From assembly GCF_003853705.1 (NCBI RefSeq), contig NZ_QTQI01000012.1:155801-219800 (forward strand): a stretch of 64,000 nucleotides of DNA. The letters run 5' to 3'. Source of the DNA: Burkholderia sp. Bp8992. GTDB taxonomy: Bacteria; Pseudomonadota; Gammaproteobacteria; Burkholderiales; Burkholderiaceae. Within the stretch, counting starts at the first letter, position 1; every line of letters starts with the position of its first letter. A program made the position numbers and the translations under genes. The notes below the pieces were generated by a model. That model did no database searches. It was not told where the DNA came from and worked only from the letters and a program-made list of their open reading frames with translations. Below, one piece after another: positions 57,003 to 64,000 of this stretch.

Positions 57003-57500
57003 TCAGGCCGGCGTGGTCGTCGCGTCCGGCGCGGCGTCGAGCGCGCAAGCCTCGGCAAATGGCGCGGGCTGCGCGATCCGGAAGCCGAAGTCGCGTGCGG
57101 TGCGCTTCGCGAGCTTCAGCAGCGCGCGGTCTTTCGACACGAGCCACTCGGCCTGCGCGGCGCGGGCGAGTTCGAGAAACTTCTGGTCGTCGCGGTCCTT
57201 GCACTTCGGCAGCGGCGGCGCGTCGGCGTCGACGGGCGGCGGCTCGACGAGGCTCGCGAGGCGGGCGACGGTCGCGAGTGCGGCCGCCTTGTCGATCGCG
57301 CGCGACTGGAACTGCGGATAGTCGAGCACGTATTCGAGCTCGGTCAGGCAGCGGCCGTCGATCACGGCGGCAAGCGCGCCGCTTTCCAGCGCGGCCCGGA
57401 TCGGGCGCGTAGCGGGGTCGTCGAATACGAGGATGTCGATCCAGACGTTCGAGTCGAGCACGACGCGGTGTGCGGCATGCGGGGCGAGAGAGCGGGTCAT
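57003..57500 (-). CDS. PIN-domain protein, putative toxin component without visible antitoxin
   Basis: The 165-residue protein has a PIN fold: VVLDSNVWIDIL near the N-terminus, LTELEYVL in the middle and KCKDRDDQKFLELARAAQAEWLVSKDRALLKL with the remaining acidic residues. Such domains are metal-dependent RNases and are often toxins. No short antitoxin ORF is seen within 150 bases on either side; the neighbours are an aminotransferase (33 bases downstream) and divergent yaaA. It may be a solitary PIN RNase. Confidence 0.82.
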   Translation of the reverse strand: MTRSLAPHAAHRVVLDSNVWIDILVFDDPATRPIRAALESGALAAVIDGRCLTELEYVLDYPQFQSRAIDKAAALATVARLASLVEPPPVDADAPPLPKCKDRDDQKFLELARAAQAEWLVSKDRALLKLAKRTARDFGFRIAQPAPFAEACALDAAPDATTTPA

Positions 57501-57557
57501 TCGTTACAATCGGTGGTTTTCGTCTGACCGCAAGGCACGGCGTGCCAGCGAGCCTCT

Positions 57558-58340
57558 ATGATAATCGTTCTCTCTCCAGCCAAATCCCTCGACTACGATA
57601 CGCCCGCGCACGTCCAGTCTTACACGAAGCCTGCATTCGTCGACGACGCGTCCGAGCTGATCGACGGCCTGCGCAAGCTGTCGCCGCAGGACATCGCGAC
57701 ACTGATGGATATTTCCGATCCGCTCGCGCGCCTGAATTTCCAGCGCTACGCCGACTGGTCGCGGACCTTTACGCCGGCCAACGCGAAGCAGGCCGTGCTC
57801 GCGTTCAACGGCGACGTCTATGAAGGTTTCGACGCGAAATCGCTGTCGTCGGCCGATCTCGACTATGCGCAGCAGCACGTGCGCGTGCTGTCGGGCCTGT
57901 ACGGGCTGCTGCGTCCGCTCGACCTGCTGCAGCCGTACCGGCTCGAGATGGGTACGCGTTTCGCCAACGCGCGCGGCAAGGATCTGTACGCGTTCTGGGG
58001 CGACCGCATCACGCGGGCGCTGAACGAGCAGCTCGAGACGCGCAGCGGCGCGGCGCGTGTGCTGGTCAACTGCGCGTCGACCGAGTACTTCAAGTCGGTC
58101 AAGCCGAAACTGCTGGCCGCGCCGGTCGTCACGCCGGTGTTCGAGGACTGGAAGGGCGGGCGCTACAAGATCATCAGCTTCCATGCGAAGCGCGCGCGCG
58201 GCCTGATGGCGCGTTTTATCGTCGAGAACCGGATTGCCGACCCGAAGGCGCTCAAGGATTTCGCGACGGAAGGCTATGCATTCGACGCGGCCGCGTCGAA
58301 CGATTCGACTTACGTATATCGCCGGCGCGTCGGCGAGTAA
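57558..58340 (+). CDS. yaaA: Peroxide stress protein YaaA (DUF328)
   Basis: The 260-residue protein starts [16 protein letters not shown], the invariant YaaA opening, and has YADWSRTFT, the [10 protein letters not shown] block and [18 protein letters not shown]. YaaA reduces free intracellular iron and limits oxidative damage during peroxide stress in E. coli, and it binds DNA. Full-length and conserved. A TACAAT -10-like box lies at 57503-57508, in the divergent spacer. Confidence 0.95.
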   Translation: MIIVLSPAKSLDYDTPAHVQSYTKPAFVDDASELIDGLRKLSPQDIATLMDISDPLARLNFQRYADWSRTFTPANAKQAVLAFNGDVYEGFDAKSLSSADLDYAQQHVRVLSGLYGLLRPLDLLQPYRLEMGTRFANARGKDLYAFWGDRITRALNEQLETRSGAARVLVNCASTEYFKSVKPKLLAAPVVTPVFEDWKGGRYKIISFHAKRARGLMARFIVENRIADPKALKDFATEGYAFDAAASNDSTYVYRRRVGE

Positions 58341-58402
58341 CCCGGCCGGCCGTTCACGAGACGGCCGGCGCATGAGGCCGGGCACGTGGTACACCGCGCG
58401 CC

Positions 58403-58511
58403 CCGGTCGACAGCTTTGCGTAGGACTGGCACAGGCGCTAAAGCGCGAACGCCGGTCGACAGCTTTGCATGGGACCGGTGTAAGCGCTAAAGCGCTAACG
58501 CCGGTCGACAC
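58403..58511. repeat. 49-bp tandem repeat (two copies plus 11-bp start of a third)
   Basis: Units begin at 58403, 58452 and 58501, each starting CCGGTCGACA. Each full unit ends with a small inverted repeat around GCGCTAAAGCGC. The units differ at a few bases. The repeat ends just before the ribosome-binding site of the M14 carboxypeptidase gene. Confidence 0.85.
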
Positions 58512-58522
58512 AGGAGAGACAG

Positions 58523-59677
58523 ATGGCACTTTCGATCACCAGCAATTTCGACGCAGGCGCAATCGACGTCGTGTCGTGCGACAGCCCAGACTCGATCCGG
58601 CTGCGCGTGCGCGGCGACAATCGCTCGGAATTCGCACAATGGTTTTACTACCGCTTGACGGGCGCGCGCGGCGAGCGGTGCGTGATGACGTTCGAGAACG
58701 CGGCCGACTGCGCGTATCCGTCGGGCTGGCGCAACTACCACGCGGTGGCGAGCTACGACCGCGTCGACTGGTTCCGCGTGCCGACGACGTTCGACGGCAA
58801 GACGATGACCATCGACCATACGCCGGAGTTCGACAGCATCTACTACGCGTATTTCGAACCGTACTCGGAAGAGCGCCACGCAGCGTTTCTCGGTGCGGTC
58901 CAGCAGTTGCCGCAGGCGAGCGTCGTCGAGCTCGGCCGCACGGTCGAGGGCCGTCCGATGTCGCTGCTGACGCTCGGCACGCCGGAAACCGACGACGCGC
59001 CGAAGAAGAAGGTGTGGATCATCGCGCGCCAGCATCCGGGCGAGTCGATGGCCGAATGGTTCGTCGAGGGGCTCGTCAAGCGGCTGGCAGGCTGGGGTGA
59101 CTGGGCCGGCGATCCGGTTGCGCGCAAGCTCTACGATCGCGTGACGTTCTACATCGTCCCGAACATGAACCCGGACGGCAGTGTGCATGGCAACCTGCGC
59201 ACCAACGCGGCAGGCGCGAACCTGAATCGCGAGTGGATGGCGCCGGATGCCGAACGCAGCCCCGAGGTGCTGGCCGTGCGCGACGCGATCCATGCAATCG
59301 GCTGCGACATGTTCTTCGACATTCACGGCGACGAGGATCTGCCGTACGTGTTCGTCGCCGGTTCGGAGATGTTGCCGAGCTTTACCGAGCAGCAGGGCAA
59401 GGAACAGACTGCGTTCATCGACGCGTTCAAGGTCGCGAGCCCCGACTTCCAGACCGAGCACGGCTACGCGGCAAGCAAGTACAAGGAAGATGCACTCAAG
59501 CTCGCGTCGAAGTACATCGGCCACCAGTTCGGCTGCCTGTCGCTGACGCTCGAGATGCCGTTCAAGGACAACGCGAACCTGCCCGACGAGCGCGTCGGCT
59601 GGAACGGCGAGCGCAGCGCGGCGCTCGGCGCGGCGATGCTGGCCGCGATCCTGGTGCACGTCGACACGTTCGCGTAA
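58523..59677 (+). CDS. M14-family metallocarboxypeptidase (cytosolic carboxypeptidase-like)
   Basis: The 384-residue protein has an N-terminal beta domain (about residues 1-115, with FAQWFYYRLTGARGERCVMTFENA) and a zinc carboxypeptidase domain: RQHPGESMAEWF supplies the first His and Glu, FDIHGDE the second His, and NMNPDGSVHGNLRTNAAGANLNREW holds the substrate-binding Asn/Arg. It resembles the cytosolic carboxypeptidase subfamily that trims acidic tails in eukaryotes. The bacterial substrate is unknown. AGGAGAG precedes the ATG. A strong terminator follows. Confidence 0.9.
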   Translation: MALSITSNFDAGAIDVVSCDSPDSIRLRVRGDNRSEFAQWFYYRLTGARGERCVMTFENAADCAYPSGWRNYHAVASYDRVDWFRVPTTFDGKTMTIDHTPEFDSIYYAYFEPYSEERHAAFLGAVQQLPQASVVELGRTVEGRPMSLLTLGTPETDDAPKKKVWIIARQHPGESMAEWFVEGLVKRLAGWGDWAGDPVARKLYDRVTFYIVPNMNPDGSVHGNLRTNAAGANLNREWMAPDAERSPEVLAVRDAIHAIGCDMFFDIHGDEDLPYVFVAGSEMLPSFTEQQGKEQTAFIDAFKVASPDFQTEHGYAASKYKEDALKLASKYIGHQFGCLSLTLEMPFKDNANLPDERVGWNGERSAALGAAMLAAILVHVDTFA

Positions 59678-59696
59678 GCGTATCGCCGTCATATGA

Positions 59697-59732
59697 AAAA
59701 AGCCGGGGCATCTCAGGATGCCCCGGCTTTTT
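59697..59732. terminator. Bidirectional Rho-independent terminator
   Basis: AAAAAGCCGGGGCATC (59697-59712) pairs perfectly with GATGCCCCGGCTTTTT (59717-59732) around TCAG. The A and T tracts let it work for both convergent genes. Confidence 0.93.
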
Positions 59733-59759
59733 CGCGTCCGTCGTTGCCGCTCGGGCGTA

Positions 59760-60380
59760 TCAGGACTTCTTCGCGGTTTTCTTCTTCACGACCTTCTTCT
59801 GGCCGCTCGATTTTTTCGTTGCGACGGCTTTCTTGCTGGTGCGGCCCGATGCCTTCGCCTTGGCCTTGCCGCGGTGCGACTTGCCCTTGAATTTCTTCGT
59901 CGACGACGAGCGTTCGGCGCGCGGCTTCAGCGGCGGAACGGGGTCGTTCCAGCTGAACGCGAGCATTTGCTGGCCGACATAGCCGCAACGGAATTTCAGC
60001 GGTGTCGGGTCGCTGCCGTCGCTGTGGATGCCTTGGCCGTCGACGGTGACGATGTTGTCGACCTTCACGCGCTGCTTGCCCTGGTCGAACGAGTCGTTCC
60101 AGGGCGTGATCGTCGCGTTGCCGCTGTCGAATGCGTTCGGTGCGAAGTCGACGCGATCGAACGCCGTCGACGTGCTGGCGATGAAGCTGCCGTGCGCCGC
60201 ACAATCGGCGGCAAGCGGATCGGCATGCATCTCGTTGACGAATTTGTTGATCAGTTCGGAGCGCTGGTCGAGCAGGTCGGCGAATGCCGGTGTGGGAAGC
60301 GCAAGCGACAGGCCCGCGATACAGGCTGCCAGCTTGCCGAGCGCCCGGAAAATCCGGAACGAGGCAGGTGAGCTGTCCAT
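59760..60380 (-). CDS. Exported protein with lysine-rich tail (possibly BspC-type)
   Basis: The 206-residue protein has an N-terminal signal peptide (ALGKLAACIAGLSLALPTPAFA, cleavage before DLL), then a globular region of about 110 residues with one Cys pair (ADC...FRCG) and the sequence FVNEMHADPLAADCAAHGSFI. A final ~55-residue tail is almost entirely Lys, Ser, Ala, Gly and Arg. The globular part may belong to the BspC domain group; I am not certain. ATG 60380 is chosen because the signal peptide then begins normally; ATG 60410 adds ten residues. The basic tail would be expected to bind nucleic acid or anionic surfaces. Confidence 0.75.
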   Translation of the reverse strand: MDSSPASFRIFRALGKLAACIAGLSLALPTPAFADLLDQRSELINKFVNEMHADPLAADCAAHGSFIASTSTAFDRVDFAPNAFDSGNATITPWNDSFDQGKQRVKVDNIVTVDGQGIHSDGSDPTPLKFRCGYVGQQMLAFSWNDPVPPLKPRAERSSSTKKFKGKSHRGKAKAKASGRTSKKAVATKKSSGQKKVVKKKTAKKS

Positions 60381-60549
60381 CTGGTTATTGGTGAGGAGCG
60401 AATGAGACATCGGGCACGTATAGATGCCCGATGAAGAACAGGAGTTCAATCTTAGCGTAAAAAAGTTGTGCGGCAGTAGACGGCGTATTCTGCCGCAGCG
60501 CGGAAGGAGCCGACGGTATGCGTTGAACGTACGCGAATCCGGGGGGAAT

Positions 60550-61224
60550 TCAGGCGCGCGGGCCGCCGAGGCGATAGCGCCTGACGTCGAAGGTCGTGAC
60601 CCACGCAGGGCGATAGACGGCGATGAGTGCCGTCGCCATGCCGGTGAACCATGCTTCGCCGAGTGCGAGCAGTGCAGTGTTCAGCAGATAGCCGGCAGGA
60701 ATCACGACGGGCACGCCATCCGCGAGCGCGAGCTGGACGCCGGCCGCTGCCGCGGCGACTGCGACGATCGCGATGGCCGGAGACAGGAACCCCTGCCCGG
60801 TGATGAACGATGCAAGGTTGTGCGGCAGCCACGCGAGCGCGGCGCGCTGCAGCAACGCTGACACGGCGACAGGCAGTGCACCGTAGATCAGATAGGTCAG
60901 GCCAATGCCCTGCCACGGCGCGTCGAAGATGATCGCGGCAACCGCCGTGACGGCGCCCATCGCGATCAGTGCGAGCGTCCAGTCGAACAGTGTGACGAGC
61001 AGCGTGGCGCCAAGCAGATGCATGACGATGCCGTCTTCGAGCCACGCATTCGATGCCCAGAGTACCGAGATCGCCGTGACGAGCGCGAGCCACACGTGCT
61101 GGAGCGTGGCGTCCTGCAGGCGCACGAACGGGCGATTCCAGATCGCGAGCGCGAGCAGGGCCACGGCGGCGATCCAGCCACCGATGCCAACCCAGAGCGG
61201 AAGCGGTGTGAAGAGAAAACCCAT
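60550..61224 (-). CDS. CbiM-like energy-coupling factor permease family protein
   Basis: The 224-residue protein has about six or seven transmembrane helices, including WLEDGIVMHLLGATLLVTLFDWTLALIAMG and LIYGALPVAVSALLQRAALAWLPHN, which place it in the CbiM/NikM superfamily. In true cobalt or nickel transporters the N-terminus is Met-His-Ile and the His binds metal; here it is MGFLFTPLP. No CbiQ or CbiO gene is nearby. It may bind another metal or be a non-transport member of the family. Confidence 0.75.
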   Translation of the reverse strand: MGFLFTPLPLWVGIGGWIAAVALLALAIWNRPFVRLQDATLQHVWLALVTAISVLWASNAWLEDGIVMHLLGATLLVTLFDWTLALIAMGAVTAVAAIIFDAPWQGIGLTYLIYGALPVAVSALLQRAALAWLPHNLASFITGQGFLSPAIAIVAVAAAAAGVQLALADGVPVVIPAGYLLNTALLALGEAWFTGMATALIAVYRPAWVTTFDVRRYRLGGPRA

Positions 61225-61299
61225 GCGTCCATATTACTCGTTGAGCATCAAAGGTGGGAATCCGCGCATACCGACCGTCGCAATATCGAGACTGTTTGC

Positions 61300-62136
61300 C
61301 TAGCGCCCGCGCCGGAACCGTGACGGCGGCTCGGCGGCGAGCGGCAGGTCCTGTACGCCCGCGTTCGCGGCGGGCAGCGGGTACGGATGGTCACTCCGTT
61401 GTGAACGCAGCGGAACCGGACCGCGTTCGCCGATGCTCGGCTTGCGTGCGCGGTTGCGGTTCGCCAGCAACACCTCGAGATGTGGTGACAGCCAGCCGTT
61501 GTAGATCGCGACTGCGGCGGCACGGTTCGCGGCACCGAGCTGCTGGAAGATGCTGGCGAGGTGGATCTTCACGGTGCCTTCGCTGATGCCGAGTGTGCGG
61601 GCGATCATCTTGTTCGTGCTGCCCATATGGACGAAGCGCATGATCTGCGCTTGCCGCGGCGACAGGAGGCCGCTTGGCGGGCGGCGCGGAAGCGATCCGG
61701 CAAGCGTCTGGAAATGGGCATCGTGGCGTGCTGCAGCCACGGAGGGCAGCAGGCTGAGCGCGCTCGGCGGAATGTAGTGCCCGCCCAGCAGCACGATTTC
61801 CAGCGCTCGCACGATCAGGTGCGGACGCGTGGAATGCGGAATCACGCCCGCGACACCATGGTTGAAGAAGCGCTGGACGGCGTCGGGCGGCGCTTCGTCG
61901 ACCAGCACGGCGGCCGGTGTCGGCGAACATGCGCTGCAGAGCGCCTGAAGCTCGCCGAGCCGGCCGACGTCGAGCCAGTCGATCGCGACGAGGTCGAAAC
62001 GCTGGGCACGCAGCAGGCGGCGCGCCTGAAAACTGTCGGGCGCATCATTGATGCTGGCGTGACGGTCGATCTGCCGCAGCAGGGCCTTCAGTCCATCACG
62101 CCGCTCGGCGTCTGAGTTAAGCATCAGGAACCGCAT
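61300..62136 (-). CDS. LuxR-family response regulator with degenerate receiver domain
   Basis: The 278-residue protein has an N-terminal receiver-like domain and a C-terminal LuxR (GerE) helix-turn-helix: LSPRQAQIMRFVHMGSTNKMIARTLGISEGTVKIHLASIFQQLGA (about residues 160-205). The receiver keeps an Asp at residue 53 but has Ser-Asp in place of the acidic pair, lacks the Thr/Ser and lacks the Lys (His instead), so it may not be phosphorylated. ATG 62136 has GGAG at 62145-62148; the TTG at 62142 is too close to that site. No histidine kinase gene is adjacent. A disordered tail follows the DNA-binding domain. Confidence 0.83.
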   Translation of the reverse strand: MRFLMLNSDAERRDGLKALLRQIDRHASINDAPDSFQARRLLRAQRFDLVAIDWLDVGRLGELQALCSACSPTPAAVLVDEAPPDAVQRFFNHGVAGVIPHSTRPHLIVRALEIVLLGGHYIPPSALSLLPSVAAARHDAHFQTLAGSLPRRPPSGLLSPRQAQIMRFVHMGSTNKMIARTLGISEGTVKIHLASIFQQLGAANRAAAVAIYNGWLSPHLEVLLANRNRARKPSIGERGPVPLRSQRSDHPYPLPAANAGVQDLPLAAEPPSRFRRGR

Positions 62137-62275
62137 ATTCAATCTCCGTAAGGGTGAGTCATTGATTGCTGTCGGGCATGCGTTGGCCCCGATAATGACA
62201 AAAACCTTACACGATGTCTGCTAGGCTGAAAGGCTTAGGAATTGTCCGAAATTTCGGGCGGAAAACGATCGGACA

Positions 62276-62312
62276 AGAAAAAAGCCGCTCCGGCGGCAAC
62301 CGGGAGCGGCTT
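62276..62312 (-). terminator. Rho-independent terminator after the DUF2863 gene
   Basis: On the minus strand AAGCCGCTCC pairs with GGAGCGGCTT (62312-62303 with 62291-62282), followed by TTTTTT. Confidence 0.85.
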
Positions 62313-62347
62313 CGAACCGGCAGGCCATGGAGGCCGGCGGCATCGGG

Positions 62348-63565
62348 TCAGTGGAAGTGAGGCTGGGCGGGCGATGCGTCTTCCGGCATCTCCGCATGGA
62401 CGATTTCGCCGAGCGGATCCGCGTAGAGCGGCACGCCGCAGTCGTCGCAGTATTCCGGTTCGAAGCGGCCCGCGTGCCGGCGGACGTCGGTTACGCCGCA
62501 TTCCTTCAGCAGGCTCACGATTTCCTCGAGCGGTCCTTCCATCGGCGCTTCGCCTTCGAGCGTCGCGCTGTCGATCGACACGTCGCCGTTTTCGCGGCCG
62601 TACAGTGGCCATACGACGCCGTAGATCACGTCGTTGCTGGCACGCCGCGTGAAGCCGACACGATACTCGTCGATACGGCGCTCGCCGAAGCCCGCGACCA
62701 CCGCGCGCAGCTCCTGCGGCGCCGCACCAAGTGTGTCAAACAGATAACGAATGGCCGTTCGAACCGTGTGCGGACGAATGCGCTCGTCCGCATCGCGGCA
62801 GGCCGAGTAGTACGCGTCCGGAAGCAGGCATTCGAATTCACAGCCGGGCAGGGCGATCGACAGGTTCGGGCCGCCCTGGGCCGTCCACTGCTCGAGACAC
62901 TGGCCGCGTTCGATCCGGCTGCCGTTCTCCTCTTCCTGCCAGCGGAACAGCGGCGCGCCGGCAGGCGCGGCGACGACCGCAAGCAGGAAGCGCGGGTCGG
63001 CCAGGATCGGCGACGTTTCGGGCAGGTCGCCGAAGCTCAGCTTGGGCGTGTGCTGGCTGATCGCCGCATGTGCGAGCTGCTGCGCAAGCCGGTAGGTTTC
63101 GACGTGGTGCCGCGGCAACTGGTCGATGCTGTAGAGGAACGGCGCGAGCCCGACGAGCGTACCGTTCGCGAGGACATGCGCCTGCAGGTGCGTTCGCAGC
63201 GCGTCGGCAACGTCGCCCTTGAGCGGCCCCGACGGAATCATGTAGCGCGTCCATGCAAGCACCGGAACCGCGACCAGCAGCGCATCGTATGGTTGGCCGT
63301 CGTGCTCGAGCACCATCGACTCGCTGTGCGTCTCGGCCATGTCGGCCAGCGCACCGTACGCATCGGGATGATTCTGCTGAAGGTGGTCGAGTGCTGCGTC
63401 GAGCGTGGTCTGGTTGCCGTTGCGGACAATCTTGGCGAGCAGCGCATCGAGCTTCGCTTCCCAGAAGCGATCCTCGATGCGGCTGCCCGAGGCGAAGAGC
63501 GCAAGCGACAGACCGACCAGTTTGTCGGCATCGGGGGGGAGGCGTTTGGCGATTCGCTGGCGCAT
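62348..63565 (-). CDS. DUF2863 family protein
   Basis: The 405-residue, mainly soluble protein has the DUF2863 pattern: KRLPPDADKLVGLSLALFASGSRIEDRFWE at the N-terminus, a central PVLAWTRYMIPSGPL block, and a C-terminal zinc-finger-like CDDCG preceded by EPEY. The family is common in Burkholderiales; no function is known. It is the last gene before the rRNA promoter region and is transcribed away from it. Confidence 0.82.
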   Translation of the reverse strand: MRQRIAKRLPPDADKLVGLSLALFASGSRIEDRFWEAKLDALLAKIVRNGNQTTLDAALDHLQQNHPDAYGALADMAETHSESMVLEHDGQPYDALLVAVPVLAWTRYMIPSGPLKGDVADALRTHLQAHVLANGTLVGLAPFLYSIDQLPRHHVETYRLAQQLAHAAISQHTPKLSFGDLPETSPILADPRFLLAVVAAPAGAPLFRWQEEENGSRIERGQCLEQWTAQGGPNLSIALPGCEFECLLPDAYYSACRDADERIRPHTVRTAIRYLFDTLGAAPQELRAVVAGFGERRIDEYRVGFTRRASNDVIYGVVWPLYGRENGDVSIDSATLEGEAPMEGPLEEIVSLLKECGVTDVRRHAGRFEPEYCDDCGVPLYADPLGEIVHAEMPEDASPAQPHFH

Positions 63566-63698
63566 ATTAAAGACGTATATAGAAAGAGGCGAAGAACCTC
63601 ACATTCTAGTCCGTTCTTTGCACCATAAGCGGTCTCGTGCCCGGACAGGGCCGAGCGGCCGAATTTGCGGCGTTCGTAAAAAAGTTGCGCCGAACCCC
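63566..63698. other. Intergenic region between the DUF2863 gene and the rRNA promoters
   Basis: The region holds the DUF2863 promoter on the minus strand and an upstream segment of the rRNA promoter on the plus strand (short A tracts near 63678-63683 could serve as an UP element). I see no gene in it. Small ORFs on both strands overlapping 63600-63930 lack ribosome-binding sites and domains. Confidence 0.55.
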
Positions 63699-63727
63699 TT
63701 GCGCGATTGCCGTCAGGTGCATAGAAT
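63699..63727 (+). promoter_or_regulatory. Upstream rRNA operon promoter
   Basis: TTGCGC (63699-63704), a 17-base spacer and TAGAAT (63722-63727), preceded by an A tract. It is one of two tandem promoters reading into the rRNA operon. Confidence 0.55.
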
Positions 63728-63858
63728 CACGCCTCTTTCGCGCTAACGGAAACGCGGCGCGGGAGGAAGGGAAGCGGTGCTGTTGAGGCTCGGTGGTAGC
63801 GGCCTCGGCGGTACGGAAGTTGAGCCCCGCAGTCGCAACGATGTGATGTAAAAAGTTG

Positions 63859-63887
63859 TTGACGAGCTGCGAAACACGGTTCATAAT
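63859..63887 (+). promoter_or_regulatory. Main rRNA operon promoter
   Basis: TTGACG (63859-63864), a 17-base spacer and CATAAT (63882-63887). Close to consensus, about 160 bases downstream of the first promoter and directly before the leader. Confidence 0.75.
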
Positions 63888-63921
63888 CTCGCTTCTCTGC
63901 TGCTGAAAACGCAGCGCTGCT

Positions 63922-63960
63922 GAGAAACACGGAGTTTCTCGCAGAAATGCTCTTTAAAAA
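63922..63960 (+). promoter_or_regulatory. rRNA leader antitermination signals (boxB-like hairpin and boxA)
   Basis: GAGAAAC/GTTTCTC (63922-63928 with 63934-63940) forms a boxB-like hairpin. TGCTCTTTAAAAA (63948-63960) is a boxA, the NusB/NusE binding site. Together they mark the 5' leader of a 16S-23S-5S operon; the mature 16S begins past the window's end. Confidence 0.85.
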
Positions 63961-64000
63961 TTAACAGCCGATAAGTGTGGGCGCTTGATGGAAGCGAGCT

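Noticed and set aside
63606-63930. Small ORFs on both strands in the rRNA promoter region
   Set aside because: They overlap promoter, boxB and leader signals and have no ribosome-binding sites.

Overview
The window is a 64 kb, GC-rich, densely coded piece of a betaproteobacterial chromosome. The proteins read as Burkholderia, most likely the Burkholderia cepacia complex. The gene blocks ilvBHC-psd-pssA-leuA and tpiA-secG-tRNA-Leu-nuoA..N and the start of an rRNA operon point to the main chromosome. I see no insertion sequence, prophage, integron or CRISPR array. Species assignment is inference from protein and gene-order recognition only.

Layout. 1-6.1 kb: the end of a DUF333 protein; a guanidinium exporter (sugE/gdx) behind a clear guanidine-II (mini-ykkC) riboswitch; DUF4126; a large FtsX-type permease; a truncated haemoglobin; an alanyl-tRNA editing protein; and a DUF924 protein. 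6.2-10.5 kb (minus): a GT39 glycosyltransferase, an SDR oxidoreductase, a LOG-family phosphoribohydrolase and a TetR regulator. 10.7-13.3 kb (minus): a three-gene set coding for a PlcP-like metallophosphoesterase, a GT4 glycosyltransferase and a diacylglycerol kinase. It has a near-consensus Pho box just upstream and looks like a phosphate-starvation lipid-renovation cassette. 13.4-15.7 kb (minus): an ECF-type sigma factor operon with DUF3619, DUF3106 and RDD genes.

16-23.1 kb (plus): branched-chain amino acid synthesis (ilvB, ilvH, ilvC, leuA) interleaved with phosphatidylethanolamine synthesis (psd, pssA). leuA is preceded by a leucine-rich, rare-codon ORF that appears to be transcribed without a leader. 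23.2-26.3 kb (minus): a SulP transporter, a beta-carbonic anhydrase and a lipoprotein. 26.5-32.6 kb (plus): a solitary substrate-binding protein, rpsO, pnp with a long leader hairpin, a quinone oxidoreductase and tpiA. 32.7-49.8 kb (plus): secG, tRNA-Leu(GAG), all 14 nuo genes of respiratory complex I, DUF2818, a NUDIX hydrolase and DUF1178.

49.8-55 kb: an acyl-CoA dehydrogenase pair with two MaoC hydratases (plus), then a GST and an enoyl-CoA hydratase (minus). 55-64 kb: a second GST, an aminotransferase, an orphan PIN protein, yaaA, an M14 carboxypeptidase behind a 49-bp tandem repeat, a secreted protein with a lysine-rich tail, a CbiM-like membrane protein, a LuxR-type regulator with a degenerate receiver domain and DUF2863. 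At the right edge lie tandem promoters and the boxB/boxA antitermination leader of an rRNA operon whose 16S gene begins beyond the window.

The strongest leads for new biology are the Pho-box plcP-agt-dgkA cassette and the leaderless leucine leader peptide of leuA. Both are inferences from sequence that need comparative or experimental confirmation.
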